From: Nocardioides mesophilus
GTDB taxonomy: Bacteria > Actinomycetota > Actinomycetes > Propionibacteriales > Nocardioidaceae
Reading direction: 5' to 3'
DNA length: 64,000 nucleotides
Assembly (NCBI RefSeq): GCF_014395785.1
Contig: NZ_CP060713.1
Location: forward strand, 1,206,501-1,270,500
The notes below the pieces were generated by a model that saw nothing but the letters and a program-made list of their open reading frames with translations, had not been told where the DNA came from and ran no database searches. This document shows, one piece after another, positions 51,901 to 59,657 of the stretch. Position 1 is the stretch's first letter; each line of letters begins with the position of its first letter. The translations under genes were made by a program, and so were the position numbers.

Positions 51901-52872
51901 GTCGGGCGTGATGAGAGGAGCGAGGATCTTGTCGTAGATCTTCTCGACCCGGAACTCGAACGCCTCCGGGACGGGCTGACCGGTCAACCTGCTGGTCAGG
52001 ATGGCCTCACCCATGTCGTAGCCGATCACTTGCTGGTACAGCGGGTTGAAGAACCCGTGGTTCTCCAGCGTCAGGTCAGGCAGCAGGTTGGACGACTCGG
52101 TCCAGTCGGCGACCGTCCTGCCGTCCACGACGTCCTCGGTGTTGCTGACGTCTGAGGGCACCGTCGAGGCGTTCACGGCAAGCCGCTGTGCGGTCCTGCG
52201 CCAGGCCGGGGCGTGAGGATTCGTGGGCCACCAGCCTGCGGCGAGCTCCGGCAACGGGGTGTTCCAGCCATTGTCCTCACCGCCGGTATTGCCCGGCGTA
52301 GCTGTGGCAGCCTTCTTGTTGATCAGGATGTCTGCCTCATAGCGGATCACCTTCCCGGCGACGTCGAGCGTCCGGTCAGACAGTTGGTCACGCAGCATGT
52401 AGGCGGCGGTGCCCCAACCGGAGGTCTCCAGCGCGGCCTGCCAAGTCCCGCCTCCCCAGTTTCCGCCCTGGCTCTTGTTCGTCATCGCTGCGTCGAAGAT
52501 CGTCCGGTCGACGTGGTCGAGCAGCTCACTGCGCGGGTGTCGTTCCTCGCCGAAGAACTGCTGGTCCGGGCGAGCTGTCAGCAACGTCGCGTATGCGATC
52601 GCGATGTTGCCCTTGCCACGCGGCTGGGTCACTCCGGCACCGTTCGCATCGAAGGTCCCCGCCGACTCCTGCCAGAAGTCCTCCGCGCGGTCGACGAAGC
52701 GCTCGATGACCTGCAACATCGTTTCACTGTCGTCGGCCGGGGCCGGCGTTTCCGCGGCCCCGGCTGATGCCGGGCCGAGCGCGAGAGCCGCGAGCGACAG
52801 GGCGAGAACCCCTCTCAGAGAAGTTCGATCTATGCGAATTCTTCGACTCTGACGCGCATGCGGTAAGCCCAT
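48910..52872 (-). CDS. Large secreted multidomain protein, probable polysaccharide-active enzyme with two F5/8C-type domains
   Basis: The 1,320-residue protein begins with a signal peptide (basic start, then GVLALSLAALALGPASAGAAE). An N-terminal module (about residues 45-600) is rich in Trp, His and helices (GGNWGGGTWQAALETSGWGTAAYML; EDNGWNTPLPELAAGWWPTNPH; TLENHGFFNPLYQQVIGYDMGEAIL; MTHGQDWVAKDYQHLGYLALMGTW) and looks like an alpha/alpha-toroid. A beta-rich NEW3-like stretch follows at about 960-1045. Two discoidin/F5-8C-like domains end the protein (about 1055-1180 and 1185-1320, each with NDGDGSTFWVS/VDGIAATFWVSG). I cannot assign a CAZy family. A LacI-type operator before the gene suggests a rhamnose-containing glycan. 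Confidence 0.8.
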   Translation of the reverse strand: MGLPHARQSRRIRIDRTSLRGVLALSLAALALGPASAGAAETPAPADDSETMLQVIERFVDRAEDFWQESAGTFDANGAGVTQPRGKGNIAIAYATLLTARPDQQFFGEERHPRSELLDHVDRTIFDAAMTNKSQGGNWGGGTWQAALETSGWGTAAYMLRDQLSDRTLDVAGKVIRYEADILINKKAATATPGNTGGEDNGWNTPLPELAAGWWPTNPHAPAWRRTAQRLAVNASTVPSDVSNTEDVVDGRTVADWTESSNLLPDLTLENHGFFNPLYQQVIGYDMGEAILTSRLTGQPVPEAFEFRVEKIYDKILAPLITPDGDLLMTHGQDWVAKDYQHLGYLALMGTWFQRPDATEYASRALAAVKARQDARSDGAIIGQADVGYESVLIKRMSYAYLMRQNLGPAAVTDAAGMSKIEGSREGVHTYEASKFALDRQDGTLRSINWTSARPMGLLIPDGTLHPADPVLVNYAIGSLIGAPASSVTAASCECDEDKYAVAQIVGGRGFAVGSLPNGLMPVLEAGKGRTFPVTLERIAGLTGDRPISGPDGPLPAGVSDVPWFNIDSRLGMVVSGGAGIDVQRGIRSGENFLDSISGSVAGGDGRRAAVLAPDLTDADMAALAASTSRPATPNGWQAVQATAPDGSVGVLAARFAGPVETDLELAGGPVIPSGVVVDGSVSTWHLSASAVEARAQVAPAKASSTAPVIASAPRADVVKLSNEGDQVAEVTVTFAGGQVAQGSIAPGERAVAVVSGTQAFFGSPALVDLVDALGVDPKVDNHVWQAITALAAGDESESLDQIMVALRDATSPTTAPLSRAAAGLVGISLHVPEDVSLVRGETPTMVPVRLTRQLGERTAAPAKLTVTSDLAAGPVTATTDTFKAGDELVASVELHADPTSEDGTVVARASVKIGPGTLTLSDSTRVSVLDPLVVAVSPRQVSLGGSIERSVRATVQNRLSRPVVADVTFDIPEGVDATSKGAVVSVPAHGETELSTDLVRAGVTDGLHRMEVRVTATEETLPDGVATVDFFASPQMALNRFGTGFPRMTASSTQTEDYLPANANDGDGSTFWVSNGWVAGDGPTAADPELLTLELGATVQVGSVTVQPRLGFGPKTMDIEGRVEGEWVTLARDVSQANATEEHAVPLSQVDALRLRITSAYDRISPSRSVQVAEVSISDQVPPTNVAVGAVATASSSQALYPATNAVDGIAATFWVSGAPATPTSPQWVIVDLGRTVELSQLRMVPRINSTNDYGPSEFAWQVDDGAGGWTTLGNRSRPRLATSDSLDVSATARYVRLSVTAGWDPRGVQVAELEVLGR

Positions 52873-52893
52873 GGTGACCCCGATCCTCGATAT

Positions 52894-52905
52894 TGAATCG
52901 TTTCA
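52894..52905. promoter_or_regulatory. LacI-type operator O3 upstream of the secreted protein
   Basis: TGAATCGTTTCA differs from the perfect O1 palindrome TGAAACGTTTCA at a single position. It lies 22-33 bp upstream of the ATG at 52872, where it could block transcription. It links the extracellular protein to the rhamnose regulon. Confidence 0.7.
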
Positions 52906-53058
52906 GATTCGAGAATCTCCCACCACTGGTTCCGGAGCGTCAAGAGGTGGTGACCGCTTGATGAGACGCAGGTCACTCGGACCGAGGGCGTCTTGCGACC
53001 TCACACCCCGGTGGCCGGCCGCGCGAGCGGCCGCTTCGGAGATACTCGGACGTCCAAC

Positions 53059-53064
53059 TAGAGT
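53059..53064 (+). promoter_or_regulatory. -10 box of leaderless acyl-CoA dehydrogenase gene
   Basis: TAGAGT lies 7 nt before the ATG at 53072. With no Shine-Dalgarno-like sequence between, this fits a leaderless transcript. Confidence 0.5.
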
Positions 53065-53071
53065 GCTGGCC

Positions 53072-54247
<1,176 letters not shown>

Positions 54248-54359
54248 CCTGTCGCGCCCGGACCGCTCTCGGTCCCGCCACGCTCCTGCTCCAGCCGCGC
54301 CACCCGACCTGATCCACCCGACCCGACCTTCCCGATTCCAGACCTGACCAGGAGAACCG

Positions 54360-55112
54360 ATGCAGCTCGCCGACACCGCCGCGATCGTCACCGGAGGGGC
54401 GTCCGGACTCGGCGCCGCCACCGCGCAGGCGCTGGCCAAGCAGGGGGCGCAGGTGTTCGCGCTCGACCTCAACATCGACCAGGCTCCGGCCGTGGACGGC
54501 GTGACCTACGTCGCCGCCGACGTCACGGAGCCTGCGCAGGTGCAGGCCGCGGTCGACCAGGCCGCCGACGCCGGCGTACCCCTGCGCACGGTGGTCAACT
54601 GCGCCGGCATCGGGCCGTCGGCCCGGATCCTGGGGAAGAAGGGCGTGCACGACCTCGAGCTCTACGCCACCGTCGTCCGGATCAACCTGATCGGCACGTT
54701 CAACGTGCTCACGCTGGCCGCCGAGAAGATCGCGGCCACCGAGCCGCTCGCGGACGGCGCCCGTGGCGTGGTCATCAACACCGCGTCGATCGCGGCGTAC
54801 GACGGACAGGTCGGCCAGGCGGCGTACTCCTCCTCCAAAGGCGGGATCGTCGGGCTCACGCTGCCGGCGGCCCGGGACCTGGCCCAGTACGGCATCCGGG
54901 TGCTGACCATCGCGCCCGGGATCGTGGAGACGCCGATGCTCGCCACCGTGTCCGAGGAGTTCCGCGCCAGCCTGGCCGCCGGCGTGCCGTTCCCGCAGCG
55001 GCTCGCGCGTCCGGAGGAGTACGCCCAGCTGGCGCTCGCGATCATCGACCACGACTACCTCAACGGCGAGGTCATCCGGATGGACGGCGCGCTGCGGATG
55101 GCGCCGCGCTGA
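54360..55112 (+). CDS. Short-chain dehydrogenase (3-hydroxyacyl-CoA dehydrogenase type II-like)
   Basis: The 250-residue SDR has [32 protein letters not shown] (NAD site with Asp), [12 protein letters not shown], the active site [27 protein letters not shown] and [38 protein letters not shown]. This pattern matches HSD17B10-like 3-hydroxy-2-methylbutyryl-CoA dehydrogenases. AGGAG lies 6 nt before the ATG. Its partner is the acyl-CoA dehydrogenase upstream. Confidence 0.9.
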   Translation: MQLADTAAIVTGGASGLGAATAQALAKQGAQVFALDLNIDQAPAVDGVTYVAADVTEPAQVQAAVDQAADAGVPLRTVVNCAGIGPSARILGKKGVHDLELYATVVRINLIGTFNVLTLAAEKIAATEPLADGARGVVINTASIAAYDGQVGQAAYSSSKGGIVGLTLPAARDLAQYGIRVLTIAPGIVETPMLATVSEEFRASLAAGVPFPQRLARPEEYAQLALAIIDHDYLNGEVIRMDGALRMAPR

Positions 55113-55159
55113 CCGAGCCCGGACGGCGTCGCGCCCGCGCCGGCGCCGCCTGATCCCGC

Positions 55160-55335
55160 GCCGCCGAAATCGAGCACAGCCGCGCGTCCGCCCCCGCACA
55201 GCCACCCCCGCGCCGCCGAAATCGCACACAGCCGCGAGTTCAACCCCGCACAGCCACCCTCGCGCCGCCGAAATCGCGCACAGCCGCGAGTCCGGCCCCG
55301 CACAGCCACCCCCGCGCCGCCGAAATCGCACACAG
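55160..55335 (-). repeat. 52-bp-period intergenic repeat array, 4 units (family R52)
   Basis: The core GCCGCCGAAATCGCACACAG (reverse complement of the 14.4-kb core) starts at 55160, 55212, 55264 and 55316, exactly 52 bp apart. Only two core positions vary. The remaining 32 bp are almost the same in all units (ccgcgagt...cccgcacagccaccc). Orientation is opposite to the array at 14397-14520. Confidence 0.88.
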
Positions 55336-55380
55336 CCGCGAGATCCGCGCGCGACACGAGATCCGTCCCGAGGCACAGCA

Positions 55381-55414
55381 CGAGGGTGGGAAGCCGACCG
55401 GCTTCCCACCCTCG
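55381..55414. terminator. Bidirectional terminator hairpin
   Basis: CGAGGGTGGGAAGCCG (55381-55396) and CGGCTTCCCACCCTCG (55399-55414) are perfectly complementary over 16 bp (in practice about 15 bp with a 4-nt loop). It sits between two convergent genes, 21 bp from the LPXTG-like stop. Confidence 0.85.
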
Positions 55415-55434
55415 TCCGCGCTCGGTGCGGCGCG

Positions 55435-56424
55435 TCAGACGCGGTTCAGCTTCCGCTGCAGGACCAGCGTGAGCACACCGGTCAGCAGCAGCGCGATCCC
55501 CGCCCCGGCGAGCATCCCCATCAGGCTGCCGGCGCCGGTGTTCGGAAGCACGCCGGCGGCAGGCTGGACCTCCGACTGCGGCGCTCCGGCGGCCGGCGCG
55601 ACCCCGGACTGCGGCGCGGCCGCGAACGCCTCGGTGCCGAGCACCACGGACGGTCGGTTGTCACCGGGGTTCATCTGGTCGTCCTCCCCGGCGATCTCGG
55701 GGCCGTCGCAGTCCTCCACCGCCGCATCGCACGGCGGCACCGACCCGTCACAGTCCTCCACCGCCGCGTCACACGGTGGCACCGACCCGTCACAGTCCTC
55801 CACCGCCGCGTCGCACGGCGGGACCGACCCGTCACAGTCCTCCACCGCCGCATCACACGGCGGCACCGACCCGTCACAGTCCTCCACCGCCGCATCGCAC
55901 GGCGGGACCGACCCGTCACAGTCCTCCACCGCCGCGTCGCACGGCGGCACCGACCCGTCGCAGTCCTCGACAGCGGCGTCGCACTCGTCGGCCGGGCTGG
56001 AGACACAACCGGTGTGCGCCGGGTTGGTCTTGCCGATGCCGTTGTTGTCGTCGCACTCGTAGCCCCGGTTGCCGTCGGTCCCGGCGTCGGGCAGCTGCCC
56101 CTTCGGGTTCTTGTTGTCCGCCTTGCCGACACAACCGGCGCATGGCTTGCCGGTGGCCTTGCCGCCGCCGTTGCCGTTGCGGGACGCCGATCCGTCGCGG
56201 GTCGAGCAGTACTCCCCTCCGGTGCACTGCCCGTTGGCGCCGCCGGTGTTCTGGTCGGCGGTGCTGAGCGGCTGGTGGTGCGCGACGTCGCCCGACGTAC
56301 CGGCGGTGCCCCGGGTCGAGTGCCCCACCGCGGTCGACGATCCACCCCGGTCGGACTGCTGGGCGGGCGCAGCCTTCGCGGACCCCCGCTTCGGCGCCGT
56401 CGACGAGGACTTGTCGGACCTCAT
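55435..56424 (-). CDS. LPXTG-like surface protein with Cys/Asp-rich repeats (mature part, separated from its signal peptide by a frameshift)
   Basis: The 329-residue frame ends LPNTGAGSLMGMLAGAGIALLLTGVLTLVLQRKLNRV: a sortase-type motif, membrane helix and basic tail. Most of the middle is seven tandem copies of a 14-residue unit, CDAAVEDCDGSVPP, with paired Cys and many Asp/Glu. Upstream are further Cys and Asn/Gly-rich segments (CTGGEYCSTRDG, CAGCVGKADNKNP). The frame has no signal peptide, although the protein must be exported; one lies just upstream in another frame (56421-56594). Adding one G in the G5 tract near 56462 fuses them. No sortase gene is in the window. Confidence 0.75.
   Translation of the reverse strand: MRSDKSSSTAPKRGSAKAAPAQQSDRGGSSTAVGHSTRGTAGTSGDVAHHQPLSTADQNTGGANGQCTGGEYCSTRDGSASRNGNGGGKATGKPCAGCVGKADNKNPKGQLPDAGTDGNRGYECDDNNGIGKTNPAHTGCVSSPADECDAAVEDCDGSVPPCDAAVEDCDGSVPPCDAAVEDCDGSVPPCDAAVEDCDGSVPPCDAAVEDCDGSVPPCDAAVEDCDGSVPPCDAAVEDCDGPEIAGEDDQMNPGDNRPSVVLGTEAFAAAPQSGVAPAAGAPQSEVQPAAGVLPNTGAGSLMGMLAGAGIALLLTGVLTLVLQRKLNRV
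55709..56002 (-). repeat. 42-bp coding minisatellite, 7 copies
   Basis: Units start at 55709, 55751, 55793, 55835, 55877, 55919 and 55961, each 42 bp. The first six are nearly identical and the last is diverged. They encode the CDAAVEDCDGSVPP repeats. The length is a multiple of 3, so other frames stay open too and are artefacts. Confidence 0.9.
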
Positions 56425-56594
56425 GTTCGAGTCCTTCTGCGTCGTCGCGGCGTCGCGGCCCCCGCGGTGCCATTCCCGTTGCTCTTCCCGTTGCCTGCGG
56501 CGCTCGCCGGACCGACGAGGCCCAGGCTCAGAATCACCAGCACCAGTGCTGCCACCAGCGCGATCGGGCGCGCAAGAACCCCTGACTTGACCAT
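56421..56594 (-). CDS. Signal-peptide fragment of the LPXTG-like protein
   Basis: ATG 56594 opens a frame encoding MVKSGVLARPIALVAALV, then VILSLGLVGPASAAGNGKSNGNG, a clear Sec signal peptide with an ASA-A cleavage site. It then runs into Arg-rich out-of-frame sequence and stops at 56421. The stop overlaps the ATG of the next frame as ATGA. A standalone signal peptide makes no sense, so this is almost certainly the 5' end of the LPXTG-like gene split by a -1 shift. Confidence 0.65.
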   Translation of the reverse strand: MVKSGVLARPIALVAALVLVILSLGLVGPASAAGNGKSNGNGTAGAATPRRRRRTRT

Positions 56595-56863
56595 GTACGA
56601 CCTGCTCTCCCCCCAGCCACTTCCCGGCCGGATCAACAAATGCGTCGAAAGTTCCCCACAGGACGCATCACCCGCCCCACCCAGCCAAACGACGCAGTCC
56701 TCGACAAGTCACGGCTACGGACCAGGTCTTTACCCAACTGGCTGTATCCCTGGTGCCGTGGCGGAGCCGGTCGTCACCGTGCGCGGCAGGTCATGCACGC
56801 CCCACGCGGAATGCGGCCATGAGCGTCGACGGTGGGCTCGTTGCGCGGTTGGCCCGGCGTCAG

Positions 56864-57676
56864 CTACTTCTGCTCGATGCCCGCGGGGGTGACAACGGTC
56901 GTCTTGTCGGTGCGCCAGATCGAGACGAGCACGAGGATGCCCAGGACGAGGCCACCGGCGAGAAGCAGGAGGTTGGCGGGGCCCAGCCAGTCGCGGCCGT
57001 CGCTGTCTCCCAGGAACAACGACGCGTCCCACAGGCCGTGGGCGATCATGGCGGTCAAGATGAGGCCCCGGTAGCGCCGGAACGTGTACAGGGTGGCGCC
57101 GGAGATGGCCGCGAGGAAGATCTGGACGATCTGGGTCGGCCCGGCGCCGACGACGAGGTTCGGCAGGTGGAAGAGCCCGAACGCGATCGCGGTCCACAGC
57201 GCGGCTGCGGCCTCGGTGCGACCCTGGGTCCGCATCGAGCGCAAGAAGATCCCACGAAAGAGCGTCTCCTCGGCGAACCCGACCAGAGCGCCTGAGGCGA
57301 GCACCACGAGCAGCAGGTCGGCATCCACCGCGCCCCAGTCGATCCCCACGGCACGGACGAGGAGGCATGCGACGAAGAAGTAGACCGCGACCTTCATGAC
57401 CGTCGTCATCGGCAGCCGGCCCGGGTCGCTCCAGATCATGTCCCAGCGCGCCATCGCCAGGAAGCCGATGAGCAGCACCGACCCCAGGGCGAGGGGAAGG
57501 ACGGCGGTGCGCAGGCCGTGGGCCGGTGTGCTGACCCAGTCCACGTACGGGATCCCGGAGCTCAGCTGGAGGCCGAAGACCACCACGACGTAGGCGACGA
57601 TCATCGCGACACCCACCAGCGGCGCGGGCTTGACGCGGTACCGGGACGACCTGCTCGCCACCTCGTGAACTGCCAT
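56864..57676 (-). CDS. CPBP-family intramembrane metalloprotease (CAAX protease-like)
   Basis: The roughly 270-residue membrane protein has the CPBP/Abi motifs: EETLFRGIFLRSM (motif 1 EExxxR), FGLFHLPN (motif 2 FxxxH) and AHGLWDAS (motif 3). It has about eight helices. In bacteria such proteins act in bacteriocin self-immunity, envelope processing or protein maturation. ATG 57676 has AAGGGA upstream; in-frame ATGs at 57718 and 57748 would add 14 or 24 residues. It is monocistronic. Confidence 0.83.
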   Translation of the reverse strand: MAVHEVASRSSRYRVKPAPLVGVAMIVAYVVVVFGLQLSSGIPYVDWVSTPAHGLRTAVLPLALGSVLLIGFLAMARWDMIWSDPGRLPMTTVMKVAVYFFVACLLVRAVGIDWGAVDADLLLVVLASGALVGFAEETLFRGIFLRSMRTQGRTEAAAALWTAIAFGLFHLPNLVVGAGPTQIVQIFLAAISGATLYTFRRYRGLILTAMIAHGLWDASLFLGDSDGRDWLGPANLLLLAGGLVLGILVLVSIWRTDKTTVVTPAGIEQK

Positions 57677-57765
57677 CAGGAGCTTCGTTCCCTTCGAGAG
57701 CTGAGCACCAGCGCTCATCGACGGCGGCGAGTGCGTGAAGGGGATCATCGCCGGGGCGTTGACGA

Positions 57766-57798
57766 CCCGGCATCACCCCGGTGGGGTGAGAAGCCGGG
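57766..57798. other. Two-tier hairpin upstream of the CPBP gene
   Basis: CCCGGC / GCCGGG (57766-57771 and 57793-57798) enclose TCACCCC / GGGGTGA (57773-57779 and 57783-57789). The structure is interrupted only by small bulges and lies 18 bp beyond the most distal possible CPBP start. It could be a leader structure or a terminator. Confidence 0.5.
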
Positions 57799-57973
57799 CC
57801 GGCCGGTCGGCGCGAACGCGGTGTCTCCGGCCAGATCCGGTAGACGCGCCTGCCTGGAGGCCGGCCGGCAAGAGGGCACCCAGCAAGAACTTGCCGGGGA
57901 CCGCAGTCGTTCGGCGCAGATCGCAGCGAGCGGTACGTCGTCGCGCCCGAACGTGACGAGCCGGGACAGGGAA

Positions 57974-58008
57974 GCGGCGGGCGCACCCTCCCCGGTGCGA
58001 CCCGCCGC
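57974..58008 (-). terminator. Terminator hairpin of the collagen-like gene
   Basis: GCGGCGGGCGCACC (57974-57987) pairs with GGTGCGACCCGCCGC (57994-58008), apart from one bulged A. It starts 16 bp past the stop codon of the collagen-like gene. Confidence 0.7.
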
Positions 58009-58023
58009 CCTCTGTCGTGACCG

Positions 58024-58737
58024 TCAGCCGGCCTGCGCGCAGGTGGCGAAGGCCGTGGCGACGAACGCACCCTTGCCGGTGGCCCGCTTGAACTCGACGG
58101 TCCAGCCGCTGCCGTCCGTCTTCGGGTAGGAGCTGTCGAGCAGCGTCGCGGCGTCGCCGTTCACGCCGCCGCCGAGGGCAAGCGCCCCGTCGGGGCAGCT
58201 CACGGTGACGACCTTGACGCCGCTGCCGGACAGGGTGCTCCTAGTGGTCACCACCTTGTAGCCCGAGACACCGGCCGGACCGGTCTCTCCCTGCGGCCCG
58301 GCGGGACCGACCGGGCCGGCAGGACCGACCTCGCCAGCTGGGCCGAGCGGACCGACGGGACCGGTCTCGCCCGCGGGACCCTGGGGGCCGGCGGGGCCAC
58401 CCGCAGGACCGGCGGGTCCGGCGGGTCCGGCCGGGCCGGGCGCGCCGGCCGGACCGGTGACGGCCGTCGCGATGAGCTGGCGGACGCCAGCCGACAGGTC
58501 CAGCGTGGACACGGACCCGTCCTTGACGTCCGCCGAGCCGACGGCGTCGTTCTTGATCTTCTTGGTGGTGACGGCGTTCTTGTGCAGGTCGACGGTCTGG
58601 ATGGAGCCGTCCTTGATCTGGCTCGAGCCGATCTGACCGGCGGCGACGGCGCCGCCCACTCCACCGAGGGCGACGAGGAGCGACGCCCCCACGACGACGG
58701 CACCGGTGCGACTCGTGAACAGGTTCTCCTTGGACAT
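58024..58737 (-). CDS. Secreted collagen-like (Gly-X-Y) protein
   Basis: The 237-residue protein has an N-terminal signal/anchor helix ([25 protein letters not shown]). A segment follows of the type [41 protein letters not shown], the repeat-like region often preceding actinobacterial collagen-like tracts. About 20 Gly-X-Y triplets come next ([16 protein letters not shown]...[10 protein letters not shown]), then a C-terminal domain ([20 protein letters not shown]...[26 protein letters not shown]) with a Cys pair. ATG 58737 was chosen because the upstream extension is low-complexity. It is likely an exported envelope or appendage protein of unknown role. Confidence 0.83.
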   Translation of the reverse strand: MSKENLFTSRTGAVVVGASLLVALGGVGGAVAAGQIGSSQIKDGSIQTVDLHKNAVTTKKIKNDAVGSADVKDGSVSTLDLSAGVRQLIATAVTGPAGAPGPAGPAGPAGPAGGPAGPQGPAGETGPVGPLGPAGEVGPAGPVGPAGPQGETGPAGVSGYKVVTTRSTLSGSGVKVVTVSCPDGALALGGGVNGDAATLLDSSYPKTDGSGWTVEFKRATGKGAFVATAFATCAQAG

Positions 58738-59015
58738 GGCGGTGCTGATCCCCTCTGCAAACACGACTCCACCCCGGACCGCCCGGCGTGAAGGGCGGTT
58801 CACCAACCCCTGTGGTGCTCCCCCAGCGGCCGATGCCCCCAAGAAGGCCGCTGCCACCAGTGAAAAGCCCCAGATGAGAAAGACAGGAAAATCAGGGCGA
58901 AACCAGCCCGATCCGGCCATCAAGGCGGACCACCCGTCCGGCGTGGTAGTGCCTGCGGGTCAGGACACACGCCCCCCGTTGGGGTGACGGCGGCCCGTTT
59001 TCCATGGGGGTCGGC

Positions 59016-59519
59016 TCAACCACCCACCGCGGCGACCAGCGAGTGGTACGTCGTCGCGCCGAACGCGACGAGTCGGGCCTCCTCGACCGCGGTGGAGCCG
59101 GCCGCGGCGCGCAACGTGTCGACGGCGACCTGCACGGCGTCGTCGTGCGGCCAGCCGTAGATGCCGGCCGAGACGAGGGGGAAGGCCACCGAGCTGGCAC
59201 CGAGCTCGTCGGCGACCGCGATCGCGTTGGCGTAGCAGGAGATCAGCAGCGACCGGTCCTGCTCCCCGGCCCGCCAGTTCGGCCCGACCACGTGGATGAC
59301 CCAGCGAGCGGCGAGCCCGTGCCCGGTGGTCCACCCGGCCGCTCCGGTGGCCAGGCCGGTGGGGAACCGCTTCCGGCACTCGCGCAGCAGCCCCGGGCCC
59401 GCGGCGGCGTGGATCGCGCCGTCGACCCCGCCCCCGCCGCGCATCGCCCGGTTCGCCGCGTTGACCACGGCGTCCACGTCCTGACGGGTGATGTCCCCCT
59501 CGACGACGGTCAACCTCAT
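59016..59519 (-). CDS. Macro-domain protein (O-acetyl-ADP-ribose deacetylase type)
   Basis: The 167-residue macro domain contains VVEGDITRQDVDAVVNAANRAMRGGGGVDGAIHAAAGPGLLREC, FPTGLATGAAGWTTGHGLAARWVIHVVGP and VAFPLVSAGIYGWPHDDAVQVAVDTL, the ADP-ribose pocket of the YmdB/MacroD group. It removes ADP-ribose or acetyl groups from modified targets. The start ATG is at 59519. Neighbours give no functional clue. Confidence 0.92.
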   Translation of the reverse strand: MRLTVVEGDITRQDVDAVVNAANRAMRGGGGVDGAIHAAAGPGLLRECRKRFPTGLATGAAGWTTGHGLAARWVIHVVGPNWRAGEQDRSLLISCYANAIAVADELGASSVAFPLVSAGIYGWPHDDAVQVAVDTLRAAAGSTAVEEARLVAFGATTYHSLVAAVGG

Positions 59520-59533
59520 GGCTGGATCACCTT

Positions 59534-59631
59534 CCCCGGCCGGCTCGACGGATCCGGCCGTCCCCGGCCGGCTCGACGGATCCGCCCGTCCCGGCCCGGC
59601 GGGACCGCCCGTCCCGGCCCGGCGGGACCGG
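59534..59631. repeat. Short GC-rich tandem repeats
   Basis: Two 28-bp units (CCCCGGCCGGCTCGACGG...) are followed by two 23-bp units (CCCGGCCCGGCGGGACCG...), between the macro-domain and VOC genes. They are non-coding. Confidence 0.7.
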
Positions 59632-59657
59632 GCACCTCCCGCTCACGACACCCCGCC

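Larger units (their letters stand above)
55113..55434. other. 322-bp gene-free convergent spacer
   Basis: The gap between the converging SDR and LPXTG-like genes contains the four-unit R52 array (55160-55335) and a strong bidirectional terminator hairpin (55381-55414). No gene is recognisable. Confidence 0.8.

Noticed and set aside
55160-55335. CRISPR-like array with exact 52-bp period
   Set aside because: The 32-bp intervals are nearly identical between units rather than unique, and the same core occurs at 14.4 kb without cas genes.
55469-56062. Plus-strand Ser/Thr repeat protein (SQSSTAASHGGTDP units)
   Set aside because: It arises only because the 42-bp repeat is a multiple of three. The minus-strand frame has the LPNTG anchor and an upstream signal peptide.
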